DNA of 64,000 nucleotides from Desulfocicer sp963675955 (lineage in GTDB: Bacteria > Desulfobacterota > Desulfobacteria > Desulfobacterales > Desulfobacteraceae): positions 248,001-312,000 of the forward strand of contig CAXXVR010000010.1 in NCBI GenBank assembly GCA_963675955.2. Direction: 5' to 3'. A model generated the notes under the pieces. It ran no database searches, had not been told where the DNA came from, and saw only the letters and a list, made by a program, of their open reading frames with translations. Every line of letters starts with the position of its first letter. The first letter of the stretch is position 1. This document shows, piece after piece, positions 1 through 8,277 of this stretch. The position numbers and the translations under genes are program-made.

Positions 1-571
1 CATTGTATTTTGTTCCCATGGCCAGGCCGCACCAGGCGCCAGCCCAGAAAAGATGTTTAATTTTAAAATCTGTTTCAATCCATTTAATGATTGCCAGCAA
101 AGAAGCTGTGGAGAAAAAGACAAGTCCCAGGTCCACGTAAACTGTGATGGAGAGTTTAATAATAATGGGCAAGGATAAAAAAAGAAAGGCACCGAACAAT
201 GCCCAGGTGACATTAATCCGTTTGCTTATATAGTTATAAATAAGAGCGGCCGTCATCAATCCAAAAAAAAAGTGAATCAGCTTGGGGAGAATATCTGATC
301 CTAAGTAAAGAGCGCCCATGTAAAGCAAATCAAGGTTCATGGGATAATACGAGTAGGACATGCAGGGCAGTTGAAAGAAACCACCATTCTCCAGATACAG
401 CTTGGGTACAGCAAGGTGATGAACTAGGGCATCCCTGCTCACCGGGGGCACAAGGCTGAGCAACATCACAGCCATGCATAATGAAAAAATCATTATCCCA
501 AACAATATTACATGATAATCCCTGTTTCTGAACAGAGTTAATATGGATTGCTTTTTTTTAGAAACAATCAA
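1..571 (-). CDS. GT-C-like polytopic membrane glycosyltransferase, partial
   Basis: Open minus-strand frame running off the window start. It reads as a hydrophobic membrane protein with an early loop containing SRDALVHHLAVPKLYLENGG, followed by several membrane segments. An acidic/His-rich first periplasmic loop with a D-A-L-x-H-H pattern is typical of GT-C (GT39/GT83-like) lipid-linked sugar transferases. No ATG fits well; a TTG at 571 is a possible start, overlapping the end of the upstream TMTC-like gene by about 14 nt, which suggests translational coupling. Role by context: transfer of a polyprenyl-phosphate-linked sugar, perhaps to pilin or a surface glycan. The C-terminal part is outside the window, so the family call is tentative. 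Confidence 0.6.
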   Translation of the reverse strand, partial: MIVSKKKQSILTLFRNRDYHVILFGIMIFSLCMAVMLLSLVPPVSRDALVHHLAVPKLYLENGGFFQLPCMSYSYYPMNLDLLYMGALYLGSDILPKLIHFFFGLMTAALIYNYISKRINVTWALFGAFLFLSLPIIIKLSITVYVDLGLVFFSTASLLAIIKWIETDFKIKHLFWAGAWCGLAMGTKYN

Positions 572-2672
572 GCGGGTAACCCTGATTCGGCAATGATGCC
601 GCCTGTGCGGAAATTGCTTCCGATAACTGGCCACGGAGTATTTTATAGGAAAGTTTAACCAAGGGATACTTCTCTCTTTCCATTTTTTCGATTACATCAA
701 TAATTTCAGTGACAGTAAAATTTGATAAAAACTGGTTGCAATAGTGTTCCAATTTTTGAGGCCATCCAGCATGAATAGCATTTTCAATTAATACAAGGTA
801 TAAAAGCGGTTGATCAGAGCGCATCATTCCGGGTATGGCCAAATTGAGATAATAATCCGTCTGGTCATAATGCTTAACCCCAAAATGGTAAAAGCCTAAA
901 TACATTTGAGATTTAGAAGCCAGGGGAGATGACTTGAATGCCCTTAAAATGTATGCTTTTGAGCTATCAAGGTTTTTTAGTTTTAACAAAATATGGGCTT
1001 TCATGTACAGGAAAGTGAGATCTGGTCTCTTCCTCTCTGTAATTAAAACATCCACTTGATGATCAGCCTCCTCAAGCTTATTCACAGAAAGAAGGCTGAC
1101 AATACAATTGTATCTTGCATTGTTGGAATCAGGATAAACTTCTAAAGCCTTTTTCCCATAAAACACCGCCTTGTCAAATTCTTTTTTCCTCAAGTAATTG
1201 AACTGCAGGTTATCAAAGGAGACCATTTTTGAGTATTCAGGTCTCTTGTCTTTCAGTAGCAGTGCTTGTTCATGCAGAGCAATGGCCTTATCGTAGGCAC
1301 CTGTACTCTGGTAATAAAGACTGGCCAGATTCTGATAAAATCTCGGGTTACCGGGTGCGCTTCTGATGGCCGAAGTCCACAATGTTTCTTCACTCTTCCA
1401 GTCAAAATTTCGTGTATAGGTAGCAAGACCTGTAAGAAACAAAAGACTGGAGGCTGCAGCAAAAATAAACAACAATAGGCCCTTGTTTTTATTCCTGTAA
1501 AAATCCAGTACAAATTGCAAGCCCGCTGCAAGCGGAAGGAAAAGAAACATAGTCGGCAGGTAATTTCTATGTTCAAAAATAAGCTCCAGGGGAATAATCG
1601 TTGACTCCACAAGGTGATTCAAAAAGAAAAACAGAAGAGAAAAGCCGATTAAAGGATATTGTTTAATGGTCTTGATACTGGCTCCCACAAGGGCAAATAT
1701 GACAATAATACTGGGTATTGTGGTCCATGGGGAAAACAAAGATGTGGAGATTTCAATATCATGTCCGATGGAATAATTTGAAGCAACTGGATAAATCAAC
1801 TTGTAAAAATATAAAACTATGACCCTTGCCTCCGTCATCAATCTCTGACTTAGTGTAAAGGGTCTGTAGGAATAGCCATCCAGAAAAGACAGATGTGTAG
1901 TATAAAACACGAACACTAAACCTAAAAAGAATATAACAACAACTGAAATAAGGCCATATTTTTGAATATTTAGCCTCTTGATTTTCTGAAAAAAAATAAT
2001 TTCAACCCAAAGAATGCTCAAAGGCAGAATAGTTGCATTTTCCTTGCTCCCCAGGGCCAAAAGACCAGTCAAAAGACAAAGTGAATAATAAAAAAAGGGC
2101 CATTGCTCTGAAAGCTTTCCTTTTAAATAAAAAAATATGGCCATAATATAAAACATGGCTGCCATGGATGCCATTCTCTGTACAATATAGGTCACGCCCT
2201 GAATTTGAATTGGATGAACCGCCCACATGATTGCTGCCATAAGGGCTATGGGATGTCTATTTCCCCTATAACGGTTTCCTATATTCGGCGTTTTTAACAG
2301 GTTGAATATTGAAAGGTACAAAAAAAAGGCGGCCGTGATGTGGACAAGAGTATTTACGATATGATATCCAATGACATCGGCTTTTCCGAAATACCAGTTT
2401 AAAGCAAAGGAAAACATGGCAACTGGCCGGTAAAGAGATTGGTTATTGTAATACCCATCGTTAATTGATGCGCGAATCGTTTTTGATAAGGATTCAGGAT
2501 ATAAATCAAAAATATGAAGTTTGGGGTTTTCGACGATGTTACCAAAATCATCAAAGTGCCATGAAGCATCATAGGTGTTGCTGTATGTAAATCCGACAAA
2601 AAAAAATATCAACAAAAAGGCTTTCAAGCAATTGTGAGAGTTGATTTCCATGGAAGCGATCTTTAGCAACAC
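558..2672 (-). CDS. TMTC-like membrane protein with C-terminal TPR repeats
   Basis: 704 residues. The first ~420 form a multi-spanning membrane domain. The first extracytoplasmic loop carries FDDFGNIVENP, the acidic pair typical of GT-C enzymes, and HPIQIQGVTYIVQRMASM follows, matching the HPxxxEx(V)xxxxR pattern of the TMTC/DUF1736 family. Residues ~430-700 are TPR-type helical repeats. Eukaryotic TMTC proteins are ER O-mannosyltransferases using dolichyl-phosphate mannose; bacterial members are mostly unassigned. Two more copies lie at 12.7-16.1 kb and two pilin genes lie between, so a role in glycosylating an exported protein is a reasonable inference. Substrate and activity are not shown by the sequence. 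Confidence 0.75.
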   Translation of the reverse strand: MLLKIASMEINSHNCLKAFLLIFFFVGFTYSNTYDASWHFDDFGNIVENPKLHIFDLYPESLSKTIRASINDGYYNNQSLYRPVAMFSFALNWYFGKADVIGYHIVNTLVHITAAFFLYLSIFNLLKTPNIGNRYRGNRHPIALMAAIMWAVHPIQIQGVTYIVQRMASMAAMFYIMAIFFYLKGKLSEQWPFFYYSLCLLTGLLALGSKENATILPLSILWVEIIFFQKIKRLNIQKYGLISVVVIFFLGLVFVFYTTHLSFLDGYSYRPFTLSQRLMTEARVIVLYFYKLIYPVASNYSIGHDIEISTSLFSPWTTIPSIIVIFALVGASIKTIKQYPLIGFSLLFFFLNHLVESTIIPLELIFEHRNYLPTMFLFLPLAAGLQFVLDFYRNKNKGLLLFIFAAASSLLFLTGLATYTRNFDWKSEETLWTSAIRSAPGNPRFYQNLASLYYQSTGAYDKAIALHEQALLLKDKRPEYSKMVSFDNLQFNYLRKKEFDKAVFYGKKALEVYPDSNNARYNCIVSLLSVNKLEEADHQVDVLITERKRPDLTFLYMKAHILLKLKNLDSSKAYILRAFKSSPLASKSQMYLGFYHFGVKHYDQTDYYLNLAIPGMMRSDQPLLYLVLIENAIHAGWPQKLEHYCNQFLSNFTVTEIIDVIEKMEREKYPLVKLSYKILRGQLSEAISAQAASLPNQGYPLDCF

Positions 2673-2720
2673 AAATTCCTTTTATGATTTAACTTTAGTT
2701 TTATTTTGGCAAGTAAGCCA

Positions 2721-2756
2721 GAAAATATTTTTGGTTCTGGCTTCTCAAGGTTAGTG
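2721..2756 (+). repeat. 36-bp degenerate direct repeat, copy 1
   Basis: CAGAAAATATTTTTGGTTCT followed by GGCTTCTCAAGGTTAG; a close copy lies at 6137-6172 in the same orientation. The pair brackets the IS4-family insertion at 2842-6030. In this copy AGCCAGAA and TTCTGGCT form 8-bp inverted arms. It lies upstream of the minus-strand TMTC-like gene. Function unknown. Confidence 0.6.
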
Positions 2757-2854
2757 TATTGACACTAACGATCCTGTATTCGTTTATATTGCAAGAATAA
2801 GAAAAAGTTTATCAAACGATATTGTAAAAAACAATTGAAATCAGTGATGTCCGG

Positions 2855-3462
2855 TTAGGTTTTTGCGGACTTCTTTTTCTTTTTTTTGGTTCTTTTTTTG
2901 ACAGCTTGATCGCCTGATGTTGCCAGGCCGCAAGGGTATCGGAGTTCATTTTGTATATCATTTCTAAGTTGGCGGATTCTTCTGATAGAAACTTTTTCAT
3001 TGAAGTTATCATGGCAGTGTATGGCCATGAGCAGATATGAAATCAGCCCACCAAGGATTTGCACCATTACCCCATACTCGCTGCGTGCAATTAAGTGATA
3101 CACTTTGAGATGCTTTTTCCACCATTTGAAAAAGGATTCAATGTCCCACCTGAGCTTGTAGATCTTGGCCACTTGCTCAGCAGTCAGATCATGTCGATCA
3201 GTCGCCACGTAAAACGTTGAATCTGCGATCTTATACCCAACGACTCGAACTGGTGTTTTTGATTGGTTCACCCCCGTAGTTCCAAGAAGGACTGCTGCGT
3301 CATAGAAAATGTGACTGTCCGCCGGTACGCTGTTTTTTTTGATAATGGTTCGCGTGGTTTTGGTTTTGATTCGGCATACAAAATGTTTTTTCTCAGTCTG
3401 TAAAAAATCAAAATCCTTATGGGATTGGTAACCACGATCCATTAGGGAGTTCATGATAATAA
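2855..3462 (-). pseudogene. IS4-family transposase, C-terminal fragment
   Basis: About 200 residues survive. Near the start MDRGY matches the second-Asp region of IS4 DDE transposases. KLRWDIESFFKWWKKHLKV matches the C-terminal Y-x2-R-W-x-I-E-x2-F-x2-(W)K block holding the catalytic Glu. The fragment ends in a Lys-rich tail close to the left inverted repeat. The N-terminal ~150-190 residues, including the first catalytic Asp, are missing because the frame is cut by the IS1634-family element. It cannot encode an active enzyme. Confidence 0.85.
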
Positions 3463-3595
3463 CTCCCTATTCGCTCATTTTAAATTGAAAAGATTAATTA
3501 TCAATATGGGCTTGTAAAATTTAAAATGCATTATACTTTGTGCGGCAATGAGTAGTTCTCCTTTTTAGGTTTAACCTTAGCTTGAAGGTGCTGAA

Positions 3596-5783
3596 ATGAT
3601 AACCGATATGCCATATAAAGATCAAGGTGTTTTAAATAAAGACCAAATACGCATTATCACTGAACGAGTGGATGATATCCCCCTTCTCATAGCCCATATG
3701 TTGAGAATGGGCATTCAGGAAGTCATCGACAGGCATATTCCCAAACATGGTAATCAAAGAGATCTCAGTTGGGGATGGACAACGGTTATATGGATGGCTC
3801 ATATCATCACTGAAGGTGATCATCGTAAAGTATCAATGAGTGAGTACATCTCGGAGATGAAGCATACATTGAGTGTTCTTTCAGGCCAGATAATAAATGA
3901 ACTGGATTTCAGTGATGATCGTTTGAGTCATCTTCTCAAACATCTAAGCAATCGGACATACTGGAGAAAAATTGAAGATGATCTGAACAAGCGGAGTCTT
4001 GAGGTATATAATCTGAAACCGGAAACCATTAGAAATGACGCAACCACGGTAACTGTTGATGGAGAAATCACAGAAGATGGGTTGGTTCAATATGGACACA
4101 GCAAAGATAATGCCAAGTTGCCCCAGATAAAACTGATGACTGCCTGTGTGGACCCCTTGGGGATGCCCTTGGCTTCAGATGTGGTTTCTGGTGAAACAGC
4201 AGATGATGTATTATATATTCTACTGATGAACCGGGTCATGGATAGCCTGCAAAAGACAGGATTGTTATTCTCGGGTGATTGTAAGATGAGTTCATTGGAG
4301 ACTCGGGCTCATCTGGTATCCTCAGAGCATCATTAGTTATGTCCATTGCCGTTAACCGGTAAAACGGCAGAAGAAGAAATGAAAATATGGATCAAAGAAG
4401 GTCTTGCCAGACAAAAGGATGATCAATTAACCACAGTTTTCAGAGAGAATTATAAAGGAGAGTTGGTTCTCGTAGCCAGGGGCTATGAGTTTAATCGCAT
4501 CCAGACTTTCGAAAAAGATGGTGAAAAAAAGTACATGGGAGGAACGTGTATTGATTGTCCATTCCCCAACCCATGCCAAGAGCCAGTCAGCAGGACTTGA
4601 GAACCGATTGACAAGAGCCCAGGAGAAAATTGAAGCATTGACACCTCAAAGAGGGCGAGGCAAGCGTCAAATAAGTGATGAATCTCAATTGTCGGCGGGC
4701 ATTACTAAAATTTTGCAATCCCACAAGGTAGTTGGGCTACTGATAATTCAATATGAATACCAGACTGATCAAAAAACAAAGTATGTCGGTAAGGGCCGAG
4801 GCGCTGCTAATCGGGAAAAAACTGTTGTCGAAAATAATCGTTATCAGATTACTTCGGTTGAAAGGAACGAAGAAGAAATTGCAGAACAAAAAATGCGATT
4901 TGGCTGGAAAGCATTTGTGACCGAACTAGATAAAGAGAAGCTTTCTCTGAAAGATGCTGTGTTATCATATCCTGAAAGTCGGATAAAGCGTACACTATTT
5001 CATATTCACTCCCAAGTGCTTCGACAACAGATTCCTTTGACCTTTGCGGTTTTTTGATGGGTTGGCACAATTCCTTCTGTTTCGATTCTATTATTTTTCA
5101 GATTCTGGTAGCACAAATGAGCACTAATGATATTTTTGTTATAAATATTTATCCGTTCATAGAAAAATATATCATCACCTGGACGCTTTTCACGCCTATT
5201 CCGACGTGAGTTTTTCCAATTATTGGTTAAATCATGATTAAAACCCACTTTAAAATGTACGTATAAATATCATACGTACATGTCAAACATGCAAGAGAAA
5301 GTAGTTGATTTTTCATCTAAAAATAATTTTATCGTTGTGTTTTTGGCTTAAAGTGTACGCTTTATCCGACTTTCAGGATCATATCGGAATGAATATCGGG
5401 TTGAACGTATCTTCAGCAGACTAAAAAGTAGGCTGAATATTGCTCCATTGTTTGTTAGAAAGGATCATCAGATTGAAGGGATGACATACCTGTTGACTCT
5501 GTGTGTCAGGGTAATGACTCTGGTAGAATTTGTTGTTCAACGCTCATTGAAGGAAGAAAAAAAAGAACTGTCCGGTATGCATCCTGAAAATCGAAAGAAG
5601 ACTACTGCCACACCTTCTGCCGAGAAAATCTTGAAAGCTTTTTCTAAAATCAATCTGACTATCATATTGGACATTGAGGGGAATGTTGTCCTTCGTTCAT
5701 TGAAGGGGTTATCAAATTTGCAAAATGATATCCTTCACGCATTGAACTTCGATCCTTCTATTTACCTGCAACTTGAAAATTAA
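3596..5783 (+). pseudogene. IS1634-family transposase, broken by stop, frameshift and insertion
   Basis: The N-terminus (VDDIPLLIAHMLRMGIQEVIDRHIP) is the DUF4277 domain of IS1634 transposases. TVDGEITEDGLVQYGHSK is the DDE-region motif around the first catalytic Asp. Three lesions are visible. An in-frame TAG at 4334-4336 replaces what was probably a Tyr codon (HH-stop-LCPLPLTGK). A +1 shift lies in the A-tract near 4521-4527. A 407-bp miniature element with a 7-bp duplication (414 bp in all) splits the frame at 4964-5384. Beyond it the frame resumes exactly (RNEYRVERIFSRLKSRLN, the catalytic-Glu region). Removing the insert with one duplication would restore the codons. Confidence 0.9.
4971..5377 (-). 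mobile_element. 407-bp miniature inverted-repeat element, copy A
   Basis: The ends are perfect 26-bp inverted repeats beginning CCTGAAAGTCGGATAAAGCG. A 7-bp target duplication ATCATAT flanks it (4964-4970 and 5378-5384). Inside, at about 5256-5283, ATGTACGTAT and ATACGTACAT form a 10-bp-arm palindrome. It has no transposase; an 80-codon GTG-started frame (5006-5248, minus) lacks a clear ribosome site and any family I know. A seemingly identical copy in the opposite orientation is at 7529-7935. This is most likely a non-autonomous transposable element mobilised by an unseen transposase. Confidence 0.9.
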
Positions 5784-5814
5784 GAATACTTTTTTCAAAT
5801 GAGCGAATGGGGAG

Positions 5815-5903
5815 ATATAAGTGGTAAATTGAAAATTTCTGAGTCCCTTATGACCAAGCCCATCAAATTTGATCTCTTCTTTCTTGTATTGAGGTATGGC
5901 CAT
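5815..5903 (-). pseudogene. Possible N-terminal fragment of the IS4-family transposase
   Basis: A minus-strand start at 5903 reads MAIPQYKKEEIKFDGLGHKG and continues about 29 codons before running into the end of the IS1634-family element. Its place, about 100 bp inside the right inverted repeat of the IS4 element and in the same direction as the C-terminal fragment, fits the transposase start. I cannot confirm the match to IS4 N-termini by eye. Confidence 0.45.
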
Positions 5904-5912
5904 TAACTTCTC

Positions 5913-5937
5913 CTTGTTATAAAAAAATTATAACAAG
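5913..5937. other. 10-bp-arm inverted repeat (hairpin)
   Basis: CTTGTTATAA and TTATAACAAG are separated by AAAAA, just upstream of the 5903 start. It could be an operator or hairpin in the leader of the IS4 transposase. It is not a typical terminator because the stem is AT-rich. Confidence 0.5.
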
Positions 5938-6414
5938 ATAAGTGCCATGCTTAACTATCTCTTATTTTTCAATAAATCAAGTGTTTTATATCTTTTTTTC
6001 AACATGCAAGAACCTAACCCGACACCACTGAATTGAAATATGAAATTCATGAATAGACAAGCTCAAGGCACTTACCAATGGGAAAATTTTTCTTAAATTT
6101 TTATCTCTGATTTTTGCGTTATTTTGACAAAAAAATCAGAAAATTTCTTTGGTTGTGGCTTCTCAAGATTAGGAAGTTCATGGAATATAACCTATCAAAC
6201 GCTAATGAACTCCCCACCGACTATCCAGAGTGCTGCTAAATCCACTTAGGCCTCTTAATTTGAAAGCAAACAACATTAATAGACATTTTTTGACAACAAA
6301 AACAGAAAAATGAAAACTAACTAAGTTAGTTTAAAATCTCATCAAAAAACAAACTTTCAATTTAAACATATAAATTAAAGGTAGTTACCAACAATATTGA
6401 ATATTTATAAGATT
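5938..6414. other. Gene-free pilin upstream region
   Basis: About 480 bp of AT-rich DNA holding the right end of the IS4 element (to 6030), its target duplication (6031-6039) and the second 36-bp repeat (6137-6172). I see no coding frame. The stretch just upstream of the sigma-54 site could bind the NtrC-type activator, but I could not identify a convincing repeated operator. Confidence 0.5.
6137..6172 (+). repeat. 36-bp degenerate direct repeat, copy 2
   Basis: Starts CAGAAAATTTCTTTGGTTGT and ends GGCTTCTCAAGATTAG; it matches 2721-2756 at about 31 of 36 positions. It lies about 318 bp upstream of the first pilin gene, in the same orientation as copy 1. Confidence 0.6.
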
Positions 6415-6431
6415 TTGGCACATCCCTTGCA
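6415..6431 (+). promoter_or_regulatory. Sigma-54 (-24/-12) promoter of the pilin gene
   Basis: TTGGCACATCCCTTGCA matches the sigma-54 consensus TGGCAC-N5-TTGCA exactly, with correct GG/GC spacing. It lies 59 bp upstream of the pilin start codon, which suits a short leader. rpoN and an NtrC/PilR-type activator are both in this window. Type IV pilin genes are classic PilR/sigma-54 targets. Confidence 0.9.
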
Positions 6432-6489
6432 AATAAACACATAAAAAAGGTTGTAGTTAAAATCAATCTATTTAAATCTAGGAGGAATT

Positions 6490-6888
6490 ATGAAAAAAGG
6501 AATTATGTTTTTTAACAAAAAAGGTTTTACTCTGATTGAGCTTATGATTGTTGTTGCAATTATTGGAATTCTCGCAGCTATTGCAATTCCTAACTTCATG
6601 AACTATCAGTGTAAAGCTAAGCAGAGTGAAGCAAAATCAAATCTTGGAACAATAAGAACCAACCAAGAAGCATACAGGGCAGAGCATGACACATACTCTA
6701 CCTCCATGGCCGGAATTGGTTTCACCATTTCCGGCGACAAAAGGTATACATATACAGCCACGCTCGGTGGAACTACTGCGTTTACGGGGACAGCAGCAGC
6801 GCCTGCAGGCAGTGTTGGCACCACAATAGATCAATGGACAATTACAAATAATGGCACACTCTCCAATACAAGCAACTCCTGCAAATAA
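6490..6888 (+). CDS. pilA: Type IV major pilin precursor
   Basis: 132 residues. A 12-residue charged leader ends in KKG, followed by the class III signal FTLIELMIVVAIIGILAA. Cleavage by prepilin peptidase after Gly12 would give an N-methyl-Phe mature pilin with the essential Glu5. The hydrophobic helix is followed by a small globular domain with one Cys after the helix (YQC) and one at the C-terminus (SNSCK), a likely disulfide-bounded loop. Ser and Thr are abundant in the C-terminal half, possible O-glycosylation sites. A strong AGGAGG precedes the ATG, a perfect sigma-54 promoter lies upstream and a stem-loop follows, so it is probably a highly expressed single-gene unit. Confidence 0.93.
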   Translation: MKKGIMFFNKKGFTLIELMIVVAIIGILAAIAIPNFMNYQCKAKQSEAKSNLGTIRTNQEAYRAEHDTYSTSMAGIGFTISGDKRYTYTATLGGTTAFTGTAAAPAGSVGTTIDQWTITNNGTLSNTSNSCK

Positions 6889-6924
6889 TAAGATAAGATT
6901 TGTGTGGGTGAATTAACAGCAAAG

Positions 6925-6965
6925 GTAGTGGGATTCACAGATTACCCAATCCCACTACTCTTTAC
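6925..6965 (+). terminator. Stem-loop terminator after the first pilin
   Basis: GTAGTGGGATT (6925-6935) pairs with AATCCCACTAC (6949-6959), followed by a short T-rich run. It lies about 37 bp after the pilin stop codon and is the only strong stem-loop before the next gene relic. Confidence 0.75.
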
Positions 6966-7208
6966 TAGCGACGGATGTTTCGAAAATCCTAATTTGGTAT
7001 CGTTTTAGTAAGTCCTAACTAAATAACTCGGGGTGAGAAAGCCTGTCTATCCTTTAACCTCCGGGTGCAATTCAAAAAGATTCCTTGAATGACCGAACTT
7101 ATTTATAACTTAGGGTCCGTTAAAAAATAAACTATGCAAAAGTCTCCAACAGAGACACCTCAGTCGGGCAACAAATAGTATATATAGATGGTTAATTTCT
7201 TTACAGAG
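6966..7208. other. Gene-free stretch
   Basis: No credible gene. At 7107-7130 the text TCCGTTAAAAAATAAACTATG resembles the 3' end of the IS5-like relic near 8768 and may be the edge of a lost element that truncated the transposase relic at 7209. This is weak. Confidence 0.35.
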
Positions 7209-8011
7209 CCTTACGAGTTTTCCGGTGAATGAACTGCCATCCGGGGAAACCCATCTTTCCAGTCGATATTTGATATTGAAAGGTTCAAGCCGGAGTCCCT
7301 GGACCACAAAATTATTATACCCTTTAGATGGTCTCATGTATTTTCAGATCTTTATGTTTTATGACGATTGGCAGAGTCAGGCCGCTCGCCTTGTGTTTCA
7401 GATTTGTTTTTGCGCCGGGATTCGAGGCCGGAAGGCTTAGTTTTCGGTTTGGGTTTTTGTCCTTTAAAGCGTGCAATTTCATCACGGAGAGCCTGGTTTT
7501 CCTCAGCAAGCAGGTTGAGATATTCCAGCCTGAAAGTCGGATAAAGCGTACACTTTAAGCCAAAAACACAACGATAAAATTATTTTTAGATGAAAAATCA
7601 ACTACTTTCTCTTGCATGTTTGACATGTACGTATGATATTTATACGTACATTTTAAAGTGGGTTTTAATCATGATTTAACCAATAATTGGAAAAACTCAC
7701 GTCGGAATAGGCGTGAAAAGCGTCCAGGTGATGATATATTTTTCTATGAACGGATAAATATTTATAACAAAAATATCATTAGTGCTCATTTGTGCTACCA
7801 GAATCTGAAAAATAATAGAATCGAAACAGAAGGAATTGTGCCAACCCATCAAAAAACCGCAAAGGTCAAAGGAATCTGTTGTCGAAGCACTTGGGAGTGA
7901 ATATGAAATAGTGTACGCTTTATCCGACTTTCAGGATTCCAGGAGCATCAAAACCAGAGGGGTTTGCTCTTCTACAGAAATGTCTTCAATTTTAGGAATT
8001 TTGATAACCAT
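7209..8011 (-). pseudogene. IS66-like transposase, N-terminal remnant split by a miniature element
   Basis: Starting at an ATG at 8011 the frame reads MVIKIPKIEDISVEEQTPL and, across the 407-bp insert, continues LLEYLNLLAEENQALRDEIA. This is the coiled-coil (leucine-zipper-like) N-terminus usual in IS66-type transposases. A stop (HKT-stop) and a frameshift follow. The next part, KGYNNFVVQGLRLEPFNIKYRLERW, matches the conserved block after the linker. Everything after GKLVR is lost. It is dead three ways: insertion, frame damage and 3' truncation. Family call by pattern only. Confidence 0.75.
7529..7935 (+). mobile_element. 407-bp miniature inverted-repeat element, copy B
   Basis: Same length and, as far as I can read, the same sequence as copy A at 4971-5377 but inverted. 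It has the same 26-bp terminal repeats and its own 7-bp target duplication ATTCCAG (7522-7528 and 7936-7942). It splits the IS66-like transposase remnant after residue ~25. Near identity of the copies implies recent movement or gene conversion. Confidence 0.9.
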
Positions 8012-8054
8012 GGGAACCCCCAGTGCATGAAATTTTAAAACCGCTATTTAATAC

Positions 8055-8156
8055 CTCACGAGTTCTAAGGTCTCATTTTTGATACCACATGTGTTGGTTT
8101 TAATTTTAAAGAAACACATTATGTGGTGGCAAATTGGAGAACTTATGACTGACGAG
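8055..8156 (+). mobile_element. 102-bp miniature element, copy 1
   Basis: The imperfect terminal repeats span ~35 bp (CTCACGAGTTCTAAGG at the left; CTCGTCAGTCATAAGTTC read from the right). A perfect 7-bp duplication TTAATAC flanks it (8048-8054 and 8157-8163). A second 102-bp copy lies between lptC and lptA at 30984-31085, in the opposite orientation. It has no coding capacity. Confidence 0.85.
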
Positions 8157-8277
8157 TTAATACAAATAATAAGAACGAATCGTCTTCATTTCAAGTTTTT
8201 GTGCTTGTAAAAAATTAATGATTGCCCGGACTTATTGAGAACTTACCATGAACTACCGGGAAGATGCTTAAAATAAA

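Larger units (their letters stand above)
3463..5814 (+). mobile_element. IS1634-family element, inactivated
   Basis: 18-bp inverted repeats delimit it: CTCCCTATTCGCTCATTT at 3463-3480 and its complement, with one mismatch, at 5797-5814. The interior is one transposase reading frame, now broken three ways. It sits inside the IS4-family element. I could not find a clean target duplication, so the insertion may have been followed by a deletion in the IS4 host sequence. Family assignment rests on the transposase. Confidence 0.8.
2842..6030 (-). mobile_element. IS4-family element, internally deleted and carrying nested insertions
   Basis: The ends are imperfect 25-bp inverted repeats (left 2842-2866, right 6006-6030, both starting CAGTGRTGTCSGGTTAGG). 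They are flanked by a perfect 9-bp target duplication AATTGAAAT at 2833-2841 and 6031-6039. A C-terminal IS4-type transposase fragment lies at the left end and a short possible N-terminal fragment at the right end. An IS1634-family element occupies the middle. Only ~830 bp of the original element remains, less than an intact IS4 element, so an internal deletion accompanied or followed the nested insertion. Confidence 0.8.

Noticed and set aside
2690..2760. Sigma-54 promoter for the minus-strand TMTC-like gene
   Set aside because: TGGCTTACTTGC is present, but the GG-to-GC spacing is about three bases too short.
5006..5248. 80-codon reading frame inside the 407-bp element (same frame in copy B at 7658-7900)
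   Set aside because: Starts with GTG without a ribosome site and resembles no family. Its perfect identity between copies is explained by the recent DNA duplication, so it is not evidence for coding.
3462..5826. Target-site duplication for the IS1634-family element
   Set aside because: Flanks GATAATAA (left) and ATATAAGTGG (right) give only a shifted ATAA match; not convincing for either choice of ends.
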